Source of the DNA: Eulemur rufifrons
Taxonomy: Eukaryota > Chordata > Mammalia > Primates > Lemuridae
Assembly (NCBI RefSeq): GCF_041146395.1
Contig: NC_091009.1
Span: 2,223,501-2,287,500, forward strand
DNA length: 64,000 nucleotides
Direction: 5' to 3'
The notes below the pieces were generated by a model. It worked only from the letters and a program-made list of their open reading frames with translations, was not told where the DNA came from and did no database searches. The translations under genes and the position numbers were made by a program. Numbering within the stretch: position 1 is the first letter of the stretch; each line of letters opens with the position of its first letter. Positions 35,988 to 48,070 of the stretch are shown here, one piece after another.

Positions 35988-38900
35988 TATGGGCTCCTGG
36001 GTTTCATGCAGGACACAGTGGCAGAGCCCCCTTTTACTCATGGCATGGGAGGATTGTAGGCTTTCTAAACTCTGAGAAAGCAAGAAGTCTGAGAATTAGA
36101 TTTAGGGGTAGGATTATGGTAATGTTTAGGGATGAAGATTAGTGTCAGGGTGGGGTCTTAGGTTAGGGGTTGGGGTTAAAAGTTAGTGTTAGGTTTAACA
36201 GTTACAGTTAGGTTTACGGTTAAGTTTCAGGGTTAGGGTTAAGGTTTGGGTTTAGCGTTTGGCACAGGGGTAGGCTTCAGTGTTAGCTTTATGGTTAAAG
36301 ATTAGGATTAGTGTTAGTGTGAGGGTTAATGGTAAGGGTCAAGATTAATGGTTCAGGTTGGGGTTAGGCTTCGGTTTAGGGTTAGGGGTTAGGGTTAGGC
36401 TTAGGGTTAAGGGATAGGATTAGGGTTAAGTGTTGGGCTTAGGGTTAGTGTTTAGTGTTAGGGTTATCATTAAGGATTAGGGTTAGGGTCAGGGTTAAAT
36501 GTTTGGGTGCGGGTAATGGTTAGGGTCAGGGTTAAGGTTTACGGATAGGGTTAGTGTTAAGGGTTACGGGTAGGTTTAGGGTTCAGGGTTAGAATTAGCG
36601 TTAGGGCTTAAGGTTAGGATTAGGTGGTAGGTTACATTTAGGGTTAGATCTAGGCGTTAGAGTAAGGATTAAGAGATAGGGTTAGGTTTAATGCTTAGGA
36701 TTAGGGTTAGGGTTTGGGGTAAAAGTAAGTGTTAGGGAAAAGGTTTAAGTATCAAAGGTTAGGGTTATGTTTAGCTGTAGTGTTAAGGTTAGGGATAAGG
36801 GATAAGATTGGCATAAGGGTTTTCCTTACTGTTAGGGTTAAGGGTTACGCTTAGATTAAAGGTTAAGGTTAGGGTCAGTGTTAAGGGTTAGGGTGAGTGT
36901 TAACGGTTACGGTAAAGGTTAAGCGTTAGTGTTAGGGATTAGCGATTAGGGTATTTGGTAAGTGTTAGGGTTAGGAGTTAGTGTTTTATGAAAGGTTATG
37001 GTTAGAATTAGGATTGGGGTTAGTGTTAGGGTTAGGGTTAGGGTAAAAGGATAGGATTAGGGTTAAGGGTTGGGCTCAGGGTTAGGGTTAAATTTTAGTA
37101 TTAGGGTTAATGTTTAGTGTTATGGTCCACTGTAAGTGTTAGGGTGAGGGTTAACGGTTAGGATTAGGCTTAGAGGTTGGGGATATAGTGAGGGTTCAGT
37201 GTTAGGATTAGGTTTAGGGTTCAGGGTTAGGGTTAGCTTTAGGGGTTACGGTTAGGTGTTAGGTTACTGTCAGGGTTGGGTCTAGTCGTGAGGGTAAGGT
37301 TTAGGGTTAGCTTTAAGAGCTAGGGTTAGGTTTAATGGTTAAGATTAGGATTAGGTTTAAGGGTTAGGGTAAGGCTTAGGGCTTAGGGTGAAGGGTTAAG
37401 GGTTTCTGTTAGGCATAGCGTTGGGATTAGAAGTAAGGGTTACTGTCAGTGTTAGGGTTGTAGGCAGGGTTCCGGTTAGGGTTAGTGGTTTAGAATTAGG
37501 GTTAGGGATTAGGTGTTACAGTTTTGACTAGGAGATAGGGTTAGAATTATGGGATAGGGGTTGTTCTCAGGGAATGGGTTATGCATTAACGTTAGGATAA
37601 GAGGTTAAAGTTAGGCTCACGGTCAGTTTTACGTGTTAAGGGGAGAAATAGGAACAGGGTTAGGTGTTATGTTCAGGGTGAGGGATATCTGTTACATGTA
37701 TTGTTTATGCTTAGCGCACGGGCTATGTCTGCCTTAGGAAAGGGCGGGGGGATGTTAGAGGGCTGGGATTGTCACCAGGATCCCACTGTATCGTACTCTG
37801 GTTATGGGCCCGTGGGTTTCATGCAGGACACAGTGGTAGATCCTCCTTTCACGCATGGCATGGGAGGATTGCAGGCTTCCTAAACTCTAAGAAAGCAAGA
37901 AGTCTGAGAATTAGATTTAGGGTTAGGATTATGGTTAGGGTTAAGGATGAAGTTTAGTGCTAGGGTGAGGGCTTAGGGTTAGGGATTAGGGTTAGGGTTA
38001 AAGGTTACTCTTAGGTTTAATGGTTACAGTTCAGTTTAGGCTTGAGGTTTACAGTTAGGGTTAATATGAGGGGTTAGTGTTTGGTATAGGGTTAGGGTTA
38101 GGTACAGGGTTAGGGTTAAATGTTAGGTTTAGGGTTGAAGATTAGGATTAGGGTTAGGATTAAAGGTTAGTGTGAGAGTTAACGGTTAGGGTTAAGGTTA
38201 AGAGTTAGGGTTAGTGTTTAGGTTTAGGGTTAAGGGTTAGGTTTAGTTTTAGGGTTAGAGTTATATGTTATGGTTTGTGTTAGAGGTTAGGGTTAGGTTT
38301 ACTGTTCACGGTTAGGGTTACGTTTAGGGGTTAGCATTAGGGTCAGGGATTAGGTTTAGGGTAAGGGTTTAGAGTTAGTGTTGGGCTTTAGGCTCGCAGC
38401 TTAGGTTCAGGGTCAGGGGTTAGGGTTGGTGTTAGGGCTTAGATTTAGCGGCCAGTTTAAGGGCACAGGACCTGGTTAATCTACGGTGAGAGGGGTGCGG
38501 TCGGAGTCACCACGAAAGCACAACATCATTCCCTGGGCCCTGGGACAAGACCTACATGCAGGACTCAGGCGGAGCCTCATCTCACACATGGCATGGCTGT
38601 ATTGTAGGCTTGCTTCACTCTGGGAATGGAAGTAGTGTGAGAATTAGGGTTAGGGTTGGGGTTAGGGGTTTCGAGTTAGGGGTTCGGTTTCGAGTCAGGG
38701 TTAAGTGGTAGGGATTAGTGATTAGGGTTAGAGTTAGTGTTACGAGTTATGTGTTAAGTCTGGTTAGGGGGCCAGGGTAAGGTTTAGGTTTGGAGTTAGC
38801 GTTAGGGTTAGGCGTTAGGGTTAAGGGATAGGGTTAGGGTTAAGGGTTAGGCTTAGGGTTAGGGTTCAGGTTTAGGGTTAGGGTCAGGGTTAAGGGTTAG

Positions 38901-39700
38901 GGTCAGGGTTAACAGTTAGGGTTAGGGGGTTAGGGATAGGTTTAGGGTTAAGGGTCAAGGCTATGGTTCAGGTTTAAGGTTAGCATTAGGGGGTTAGCGT
39001 TAGTGTTAACTGTAGGTCAGTGTTGGGTTTAGATCTCTAGGCATTAGGGTAAAGGTTAGGGTTAGGGTTAATTGTTAGGGTTATGTTTAATGGTTAGGAT
39101 TGGGATTAGCGTGAAGAGTTAGGGTTAAGGTTAGGGGTTATGACTAAGGATCAACGGTTAGGGTTATTTTTATGTGTAGGGTTAGCGTAAGGGGTTAGGG
39201 TTATTGTTAGTGTTGTTCGGAGGGTTAAGGTTAGGGTTGGCGTTTCACAATTAGGGATTAGGTGTTATGGTTATGGCTAGGAGTTAGGGTTAGAATTACG
39301 GTATAGGTCTTGTTCTCAGGGTGTCATGCATTAACGTTATGATAAGGGCTTAAAGTTAGGGTTACGGTGAGCTTTACCTGTTAAGGTGAGCAGTAGGATC
39401 AGGGTTAGGTGTTATGTTCTGGGTTAGGGTTATGGGTGAAGGGTAGGGTTTATCCTTAGGGCACGGGCCCTGTATGCACTAGGAGGCGAAGTTAGGGATC
39501 TGTGATGATCCCTGGGAACCCATTCTTTAGTACGCAGTGTATGGGCCTCTGGGTTTCATGCAGGACACTGTGGTAGAGCGGGCTTTCATGCATGGCTTAG
39601 TAGGATTGTAGGCTTTCAAAACTCTGAGAATTAGATTTCGGGTTAGGATTACGGCACGGTTTAGGGATGAAGATTAGTGTTAGGGTGAGGGCTTAGGGTT
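35988..39700 (+). repeat. Fifth unit: identical start, then diverged copy
   Basis: Identity with copy 4 stays near complete to 36,448. From 36,449 (GTTAGTGTTTAG instead of GTTAGGGTTTAG) differences and small indels become frequent, although the order A' (about 37,717-37,916), B (about 38,460-38,646), A'' (about 39,459-39,640) is kept. The step to this A' is 4,089 rather than 4,092. The boundary marks the edge of the recently homogenised block. The A'' island here lacks the GAAAGCAAGGAGT part of its 3' core. Confidence 0.85.
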
Positions 39701-41566
39701 TGGGGTTAGGGTTAGGGGTAGGGTTCATCGTTAGGGTTACGTTTAGGCAGTAGCGTTATGGGTTAGGAATAGGGTAAGGGTTTAATGTTAGTGTTGGGCG
39801 TTAGGGTCAGGGCTTAAGTTTAGGGTTAGGGGTTAGTGTTAGAGTTAGTGTTAGGGCTTAGATTTAGAGGTTATTTTAAGGGCACAGGACCTGTGTAATC
39901 TATGGTGAGAAGTGTGCGGAATGGGTCATCGCCACACCACACCATCGTACCCTAGGCCTTGGGCCCAGACCTACATGTAGGTCTCAGGCAGAGCCTCTTC
40001 TCACGCATGGCATGGTTTTATTGTAGGCTTGGCTAACTCTGAGAATGGAGGAAGTGTGAGAATTATGGTTATGATTAGGGTTAGGTGTTTGGGGTTAGGG
40101 GTTAGTGTTCGAGTGAGGGTTAGGGGTTAGGGATTAGGGGTTAGGGTTAATGTTAGCATTAGGGGTTAACGGTTAGGGTTGGGTTAGGGACTAGGGTTAG
40201 ATTTAGGGTTGGGGTAGGGTTAGGGTTAGGGGTTAGGGTTAGGGTTAAGGGATAGGATTAGGGTTAAGGGTTAAGGCTTAGGGTTAGCATTAAGGGATGG
40301 CTTAGGGTTAAGGGTTAGGGTTATGGTCCGAGTTAAGGGTTAGGATGAGGGTTAACAGTTAGGGTTATAAGTTAGGGATAGTGTTAGGATTAAGGTCTAG
40401 GGTTAGGGTTAGAGGTAGTTTTACTGCTAAGATTAGGTCTAGGCATTAAGGTAAGGGTTAGTGTTAGGATTAGGTTTAATTGTTAGGATTAGGATCAGAA
40501 TTAAGGGTTAGGCTTAGGGTTAGGGGATAGGGTTAGAGTTTAGGGTAAACTTTTAAGGTTATGTTTAGGGATAAGGTTAGGGTTAGCGTTTAAGGTTAGG
40601 GTTAGTATTAGGGTTGTTTGTAGGGTTAAGGTAATGTTTAGTGGTTAGAATTAGGGTTAGGGATTAGGGGTTACTGTTATGGCTAGGAGTTTGGGTTAGT
40701 ATTAAGTGATAGGGGTTGTTCTTAGCATAAGTGTTATGCATTAACGTTAGAATAAGTGGTTATAGTTAGGTTTACGGTGAGGTTTATGTGTTAAGGTGAG
40801 CAATAGGATCAGGGTTAGAATTATGAGTGAGGGGTAGGGTTTTGCTTAGGGTATGGGCCCTGTCTGCCCTAGGAGTGGGATTGAGGGGGATGCGATTGTC
40901 ACCAGAAACCCACTCTATCGTATGCAGGGTATGGGCCCATGGGTTTCTTGTAGGACACTCTGGCAGAGCCTGATTTCACGCATGGTAAAGGAGGATTGTA
41001 AGCTTTCCAATCCCTAAGAAAGTAAGAAGTCTGAGAATTAGATTTAGGGTTAAGATTTTCGTTATGGTTAGGGATGAAGTTTAATCTTAGGGTGAGGGCT
41101 TCGGGTAAGGGGATAGGGTTAGTTTTAGGGTTAAAAGTTACTGTTAGGTTTAACAGTTACAGTTAGACTTAGGGTTTAGGTTTAGGGTTAGGGTTAAGCT
41201 TAGGGGTTACGGTTTGGTACAGGGTTAGGGTTAAGTGTTAGGGTTAGGGTTAAAGATCATGACTAGGGTTAGAGTTAAGGGTTAGTTTGAGTGTTAACAG
41301 TTAGGGTTAAGGATAACTTTTCGGGTTAGGGGTTAGGATTAGTGTTCGGGCTGAGATTTAGCGGTTAGTTTAAGGGCACAGGACCTGTTTAATCTATGGT
41401 GAGAGTGCTGCACAGGGTCGCTGCGACACGACACCACCATACGCTGGGCCTTGGGCCAAGACCTACATACAGGGCTCAGGTGGAGCCTCTTCTCACGCAT
41501 GACATGGCTGTATTGTAGGCTTGGTTAACTCTGAGAATGGAAGAAGTGTGAGAAATCGGGTTAGGG
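39701..41566 (+). repeat. Irregular telomere-like segment next to the head-to-head junction
   Basis: Islands occur as B-like (about 39,880-40,072), A (about 40,850-41,045) and B (about 41,375-41,555), which does not fit the A-A'-B-A'' order. These copies are clearly diverged from the homogenised array. TTAGGG-like filler separates them, and nothing else is visible. Confidence 0.8.
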
Positions 41567-41584
41567 CTGGCTGTAGGTGTTTTT
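41567..41584. other. Head-to-head TTAGGG/CCCTAA junction
   Basis: The last G-strand repeat on + is TTAGGG at 41,561-41,566. An 18-base linker, CTGGCTGTAGGTGTTTTT, follows, and then AACCCCTAACCCTAAC starts at 41,585. From here to the end of the window the G-rich strand is the minus strand. The polarity is that of two chromosome ends joined end to end. The flanking arrays are degenerate and not mirror images, so an old fusion, an inversion inside a subtelomeric block or an assembly join all remain possible. Confidence 0.85.
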
Positions 41585-41660
41585 AACCCCTAACCCTAAC
41601 ACTAACCCCAAGGTTAAATCTAACCGTAACCCTTACGCCAACCCTAACCCTAACCCTAAC

Positions 41661-41696
41661 CCCTCTCACTGTAGAATAAACAGGTCCTGTGCCCTT
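41661..41696 (-). repeat. Truncated B island beside the junction
   Basis: On the minus strand the sequence reads AAGGGCACAGGACCTGTTTA then TTCTACAGTGAGAGGGG, the first ~35 bases of a B island. It then passes straight into GTTAGGG repeats with no remaining island body. The upstream flank (TTAGATTTAGCGGTTAGTTT) is normal for B. It is a broken copy within 100 bp of the polarity switch. Confidence 0.8.
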
Positions 41697-44600
41697 AAAC
41701 TAACCGCTAAATCTAAGCCCTAACATCAACCCTAACCTCTGACCCTAAACCTAAGCCCTGAGCCTAAAGCCCAACACTAACTCTAAACTCTTACCCTAAA
41801 GCTAATCCCTAACCCTAATGCTAACCCCTAAACATAACCCTAACTGTGAACCCTAAACCTAACCCTAACCTCGAGCGCTAACCATAGCACTTAACTCTAA
41901 CCCTAAACCTAACATGAACCCTTAATCCTAACACTAACCCTAACCCTAACTCTTAACTTTAACCCTGACTGTTAACCCTCACACTAACCTTTAAACCTAA
42001 CCTTAATCGTAATCTTTAACCCTAAACCTAATATTTAACCCTAATCCTGTACCAAACCCTAAACCCTAACCTTAAACCTAACCGTAAACCTTAACCCTGA
42101 ACCTAACTGTAACGGTTAAAACTAAGAGTAACCTGTAACGCTACCCGTAACCCCTAACTCTAAGCCTTCACCCTAACACTAACCTTGATCCTTAACCCGA
42201 ACCCTAACCCTAACCCTAAATCTAATTCTCAGTCTTCTTGCTTTCTTAGAGTTTAGAAAGCCTACAATCCTCCCATTCCATGCGTGAAAGGAGGCTCTTC
42301 CACTGTGTCCTGAATGAACCGCTGGGGCCCATAACCAGAGTACGATAGAGTGGGTTCCTGGTGACAATCCCAGCCCCCTAACTCCCGCCCCCCGCCTAAT
42401 GCAGACAAGGCTGGTGTCCTAAGCATAAACTCTACACCTCACCCAAAACTCTAACCCTGAAAATAACGTTTAACCCTGATTCTATTGCTCACCTTAGAAT
42501 GTAAACCTCACTGTAACCTGAACTTTAACCTCTTATCCTAACGTTAATGCATAACACTTACCCTGAGAATAACCCCTATCCCATAATTCTAACCCTATCT
42601 CCTAGTCATAACTGTAACAACTAATTCCTAACCCTAATTCTAAACCACTAACACTAACTGTTACCCTACGTAGTTACTGTTACGGTAACCTACTGTTACC
42701 CTAACACTGAACCTAACCCTTACTCCTAACGCCAAAGCTATGGCTAAAAATAATGCTAACCCTTGACCCTTTACCCTAACTCCTAACCCTAATCCTAATC
42801 CTAACCACTAAACCCAAACTTAGCTCTTAACCCTAACCCTAAACCTTACCCTGACGCCTAGACCTAACACTAACACTAAACTAACACCTAACCCTAATCA
42901 TAACCCCTAAAGCTAACTCTAACCCTGAACCCTAAACCTAACCCTAACACTTAATACTAACTATATCCCTAACCCCTAACCCTAACCCTAACCGTTAACC
43001 CTCACCCTAACCCTTAAACCGGACCCTAACACTAAATCTTAACCCTAACACTAAATTTTAACCCTAAACCTACGCCCAACCCTTAACCATAATCCTATCC
43101 CTTAACCCTAAACCTAACCCCTAACCCTAAACCTAACACTAACCCCAATCCTAATTCTAACCATAGCCCTTAATACATCACTACGCCTAACCCCTAACCC
43201 TAACCCCTAATGCTAACCCTAACACTGAACCCTAAACCTAACCCTATCCCTAACCCTTAAACATAACTCTATCCCTAACCAATAATCCTAAGCCTAATCT
43301 TTAACCCTCACCCTAGAGCTTAACTCGAACCGTAACCCTAAGCCTAAACCCCAACCCTAACACTTAACACAAACCCTAAGCCTTAACACTTAACCCCAAT
43401 CCTATCCTTTAACCCTAACACTAACCCTGATGCCTAATCCTAACCCTAACACTAACCCCAACCATAAATCTAACCCTAGCCCCTAACGCAAAACTAACCC
43501 CTAACCCCTAACCCCTAACCCTAACACTAACCCTAAATCCTAGTCCCTAACCACTAAACCTCACTTGAACCCTAACCCCTAACACCAAACCCTTAACCCT
43601 AACCATAACCCTATTTCTCACACTACTTCCATTCTCAGAGTTAACCAAGCTTAAAATACAACCATGCAATGCGTGAGTAGAGTTTCTGCATGAGTCCTGC
43701 AAGTAGGTCTGGGCCAAAGGCCCAGGATCCGATGGTGTGGTGTCGCATGGAAACATTCTGCACCCTTCTCACCATAGATTACACAGGTCCTGTACCCTTA
43801 AACTAACCGCTAAATCAAAGCCCAAACACTGACCCTAACCCCTAACCCTAAACCTAAGCCCTGACCCTAATGCCCAACACTAACACTAAACGCTTACCCT
43901 AAACCTAACCCCTAAATGTAACCTTAACCATGAACCCTAAACCTAACCCAAACCCCTAACCCTAACCATAACACTTAACTCTAACCCTAAACCTAACATG
44001 AGCACTTAACCCTAACCCTAACCCATAACCCTAACACTTAACCTTAACCCTAACCGTTAACCCTCACACTAAACCTTAACCCTAACCCTAATCCTAATCT
44101 TTAACCCTAAACCTAGCACTTAACCCTTACCCTGTACCAAAACCTAACCCCTAATCTTAACCCTAACCGTAAACCTTAAAGCTTAACCCTAAACCTAACT
44201 GTAACTGTTAAACCTAACACTAACCTTTAACCCTGACCCTAACCAAAACCCCTAACCCTAAGCCCTCACCATAACAGTAACCTATATTGCTAACCCTAAC
44301 CCTAATCCTAGCCCTAAATTTAATTCTCAGACTTCTTGCTTTCTCAGAGTTTACAAAGCCTACAATCCTCCCATGCCATGTGTAGAAGGAGGCTCGGCCA
44401 CTGTGTCCGGCATGAAACCAGGGGGCCCATACCCAGCATATGATAGAATGGCTTCTGGCATCTATCCCAGCCCCCTAAGCCCCCTCCTAGAGCAGGGAGG
44501 GCTCGTGATATAAGCATAAACACTACCCCTCACCCATAACCCTAACCCTGAACATCACAGCTCACCCTGATACTATTGCTCACCTTAACACATCAACCTC

Positions 44601-47600
44601 ACCATAACTCTAACTTGAACCCGTTATCCTAACGTTAATGCATAAGACTTACCCTAAGAACAACCCCTATCCCTTAATTCTAACCCTAACTCCTAGCCAC
44701 AATTATAACACCTAATCCCTAAGGCTAATTCAAAATTGCTAAACATTACCTTACCCCTACAAACAACCCTAACACTAACCCTAACCCTAACCGCTAACCC
44801 TAACCGTACACCTAAAAATAACCGTAACACTTGACACTTAACCCTAACCCCTAACCTTAACCCTAACCCTTAACCTTGATCCTAATCCTAACAATTAAAC
44901 CTAACCCTAACTCTTAAGCCTAACACTAACACGTACCCTAACGCCTAGACCTAACCCTAAGAGTAAACGTAACCCCTAACCCTAACCCTAATCCCTAATG
45001 CTAACCCTAACACTGAACCCTAATCCTAAGCCTTAAACCTAACTCTATCCTTAAGCCATAAGCCTAGCCCTAACTGTTAACCCCACACTAACCCTTAACT
45101 CGAACTGTAACCCTAACCCTTAAAACTAAACCTAACACTTAACGCTAACCCTAAGCCTTAACGCTTAACCCTTATCCTATCCCTTAACCCTAACCCTAAC
45201 TCCTAATGCTAACCATAACCCCACCATAAATATAACCCTAGCCCCTAACCCAACCCTAACCCCTAAACCCTAACCCTATCACTAAACCCAACACCTACTC
45301 CCTAACCCCTAATTCTCACTCGAAGCTTAAGCCCTAACCCTAAGCCCTCTCCCTGACTAATCTTCATTCCTAACTCTAACCATAATCCTAACCCTAAATC
45401 TAATTCTCAGACTTCTTGCTATCTCAGAGTTTTAAAAGCCTACAATTCTCCAAAGCCATGCGTGAAAGCTGGCTCTACCACAGTGTCCTGCATGAAACCC
45501 AGGAGCCCATACTCTGTGTACAATAGAGTGGGTTCCTGGGGACAATCACGGCCCCCTAACTCCCCCTGCTAGTGCTGACAGGGCCTATGCCCTAAGCAAA
45601 AACCCTGCACCTCACCCATAACCCTAACCCTGAACATAACACCTAACCCTGATGTTATTGTTCACCTTAACACGTAAACCTCACTGTAACCCTAACTTTA
45701 ACCCCCTATCCTAATGTTATTGAATAACACTTACCCTAAGAACAAACCCTATCCCTTAATTCTAAGCCTAACTCCTAGCATAACCGTAACACCTAATCCC
45801 TAACCTTAATTCTCAACTGGTAAACTTTACCTTCACCCTACAAACAACCCTAACACTAACCCTAACTCTAACCGCTAACCCTAACCCTAACCATTACACT
45901 GATCATAATCCTAACAATTAAACCTAACCCTAATTCTTAACCCTAACACGAACCATTACCATAATGCCTAGACCTAACCCTAACTGTAACCCTAACCCCT
46001 AACCCTAACCCTAACCGCTAATGCTAACCCTAACCCCGAACCCTAAACCTAACCCTAACCCTATCCCTTAAACCTATTACTATCCCTAAACCATTACCCT
46101 AATCGCAACTGTTAACCCTCACTCTCACCCTTAACTTGGACCGAAACCCTAACCCTTAACCCTAACCTTAACCCTTACTGCTAATCTTAAGCCTTCACCC
46201 TTTACCTTAATCCTATCTCGTAAGCCTAACCCTAAGGCTGACCCCTAACCCGCCCGAACATTAACCCTAACCCTAAATCTAACGCTAGCCCCTTACAAAA
46301 ACCTAACACCTAACCCCTGACACACTAATCCTAACTTCTAATTCCTAACAGCTAAACTTCACTCAAACCCTAACCTCTAACCCTAAACACATAACCCTAA
46401 CCATAACCCTAATTCTCACACTTCCTCCGTTCTCAGAGTTGACCAAGCCTACAATAGAGCCATGCCACAAATGAGAAGAGGCTCTGCCTGAGTCCTGCAT
46501 GTAGGTCTGGGCCCGAGGCCCAGGTACGATGGTGTGGTGTTGAGGCGACCCAGTCTGCACCCTTCCCACCATAGATTAAACAGAGCATGTGCCCTTAAAC
46601 TAACCACTAAATCTAAGCCCTAACACTAAACCTAAATCCTAACCCTAAACCTCGGCCCTTATCCTAACGCCCAACAGTAACACTAAACACTCACCCTAAA
46701 CTTAACCCGTAACCCGAACCCCTAAATGTAACCCTAACCATGAACCCTAAACCTAACCCTAACCTCTAGCCATAACCATAACACTTAACTCTAACCCTAA
46801 ACGTTACACGAAGCCTTATTCCTAACCCTAACCCCAACCGTAACACTTAATCTTGACCCTTACCATTAACCCTCACACTAACCCTTAACCCTAACCCTAA
46901 TCCTAATCTTTAACCATAAACCTAACACTGAAGCCTAACCCTGTGCCAAACGCTAAAACCAAACCTTAACCCTAACCCTGAAACTTAACCGTAAACGTAA
47001 CTGTAACTATTAAAAATAACACTGACCTTTAACGCTAACCCCTAACCCTCAGAGGCCACCCTAACACTAATCTTCCTCTCTAAACATTACCATAATCCTA
47101 CCCCTAAATCTAATTCTCAGAATTCTTGCTTTCTCAGAGTTAAGAAAGCCTACAATCCTCCCATGCCATGAGTAAAAGGGGGCTCTTCCACTGTGTCCTG
47201 CATGAAACCCAGGAGCCCATACCCAGCGTATGATAGAGTGCGTTCCCGGGGACAATCCCATCCCTCTAACCCCCGCCCCCCACCCAGTGCAGACAGGGAC
47301 CGTACGCTAGGTATAAACACTATCCCTAACAGATAACCCTCACCCTCAATATAAAACCTGACCCTGAACCTATTGCTCACCTTAAAACATAAACCTCTCC
47401 GAAACCCTAACTTATCCCCTTATCTTAACATTAATGTATAACACCCTGAGAAGAAGCCCTATCCCATAATTCTAAATCTAATCCCCAGCCATAACCCTAA
47501 CACCTCATCCCTAATTCTAAAATGCCAACCCTACCTTCACCCTACCAACAACCCTAACCCTAAACCCTTACCCTAACCCTACGCCTAAAAATAACCCTAA

Positions 47601-48070
47601 CCATTGATCCTTAGTCATAACCCCTAACCTTAACCCTAACCCGTCATGCTAATCCCAATCCTAACCATTAAACATAACCCTACTTAACCCTACCGCTAAC
47701 CTCTACCCTAATGCCTAGATATCTAACCCCAACACTGACCTACAGTTAACACTAATCCTAACCCCAAATCCTAACCTTAAAGCTGAACCTTAAACATAAC
47801 CCTTAACCCTAACCCTATCCCTAACCCCCTAACCCTAACCCTAACTGTTAAGCCTGACCCTAACATTAACCCTGACTCTAACCCTATCCCTTAACCCTAA
47901 CCCCTAACCCTAACGCTAACCACAACCCTAAACCTAACCCTGGCCCCCTAACCCAGACTTAACACCTTACCCCTAACACAAACTCTAACCCTAACCACTA
48001 ATCCCTAGCACCTGACCCTGACTCGAAACCTAACCCCTAACTCGAAACCCCTAAACCCAAACCTAACCCT
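41697..48070 (-). repeat. Irregular inverted telomere-like segment
   Basis: Islands on the minus strand: A (about 42,222-42,420), B (43,617-43,797), A (44,325-44,515), A (45,405-45,595), B (46,420-46,600) and A (47,113-47,310). Spacing is uneven and copies are well diverged, as in the irregular segment on the other side of the junction, but the island order does not mirror that side. TTAGGG-type filler separates them; I see nothing else. Confidence 0.8.

Larger units (their letters stand above)
18546..41566 (+). repeat. Degenerate telomere-like (TTAGGG-type) domain, G-rich strand on +
   Basis: Most of this 23-kb domain consists of 6-8-bp variants of TTAGGG (TTAGGGG, TTAAGGG, TTAGTG, TCAGGG, TTACGG). 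Uninterrupted TTAGGG runs are only a few units long, so this is not a functional terminal telomere tract. GC-richer islands of about 185-200 bp interrupt it every 0.5-1.8 kb. Frames rich in R-V-R-V are translations of the hexamer. Confidence 0.95.

Noticed and set aside
36449..48070. Perfect palindrome around the 41,575 junction
   Set aside because: Island classes and spacing on the two sides do not mirror each other (B, A, B at about 200-1,700 bp on the left; truncated B, A, B, A, A on the right with different gaps).
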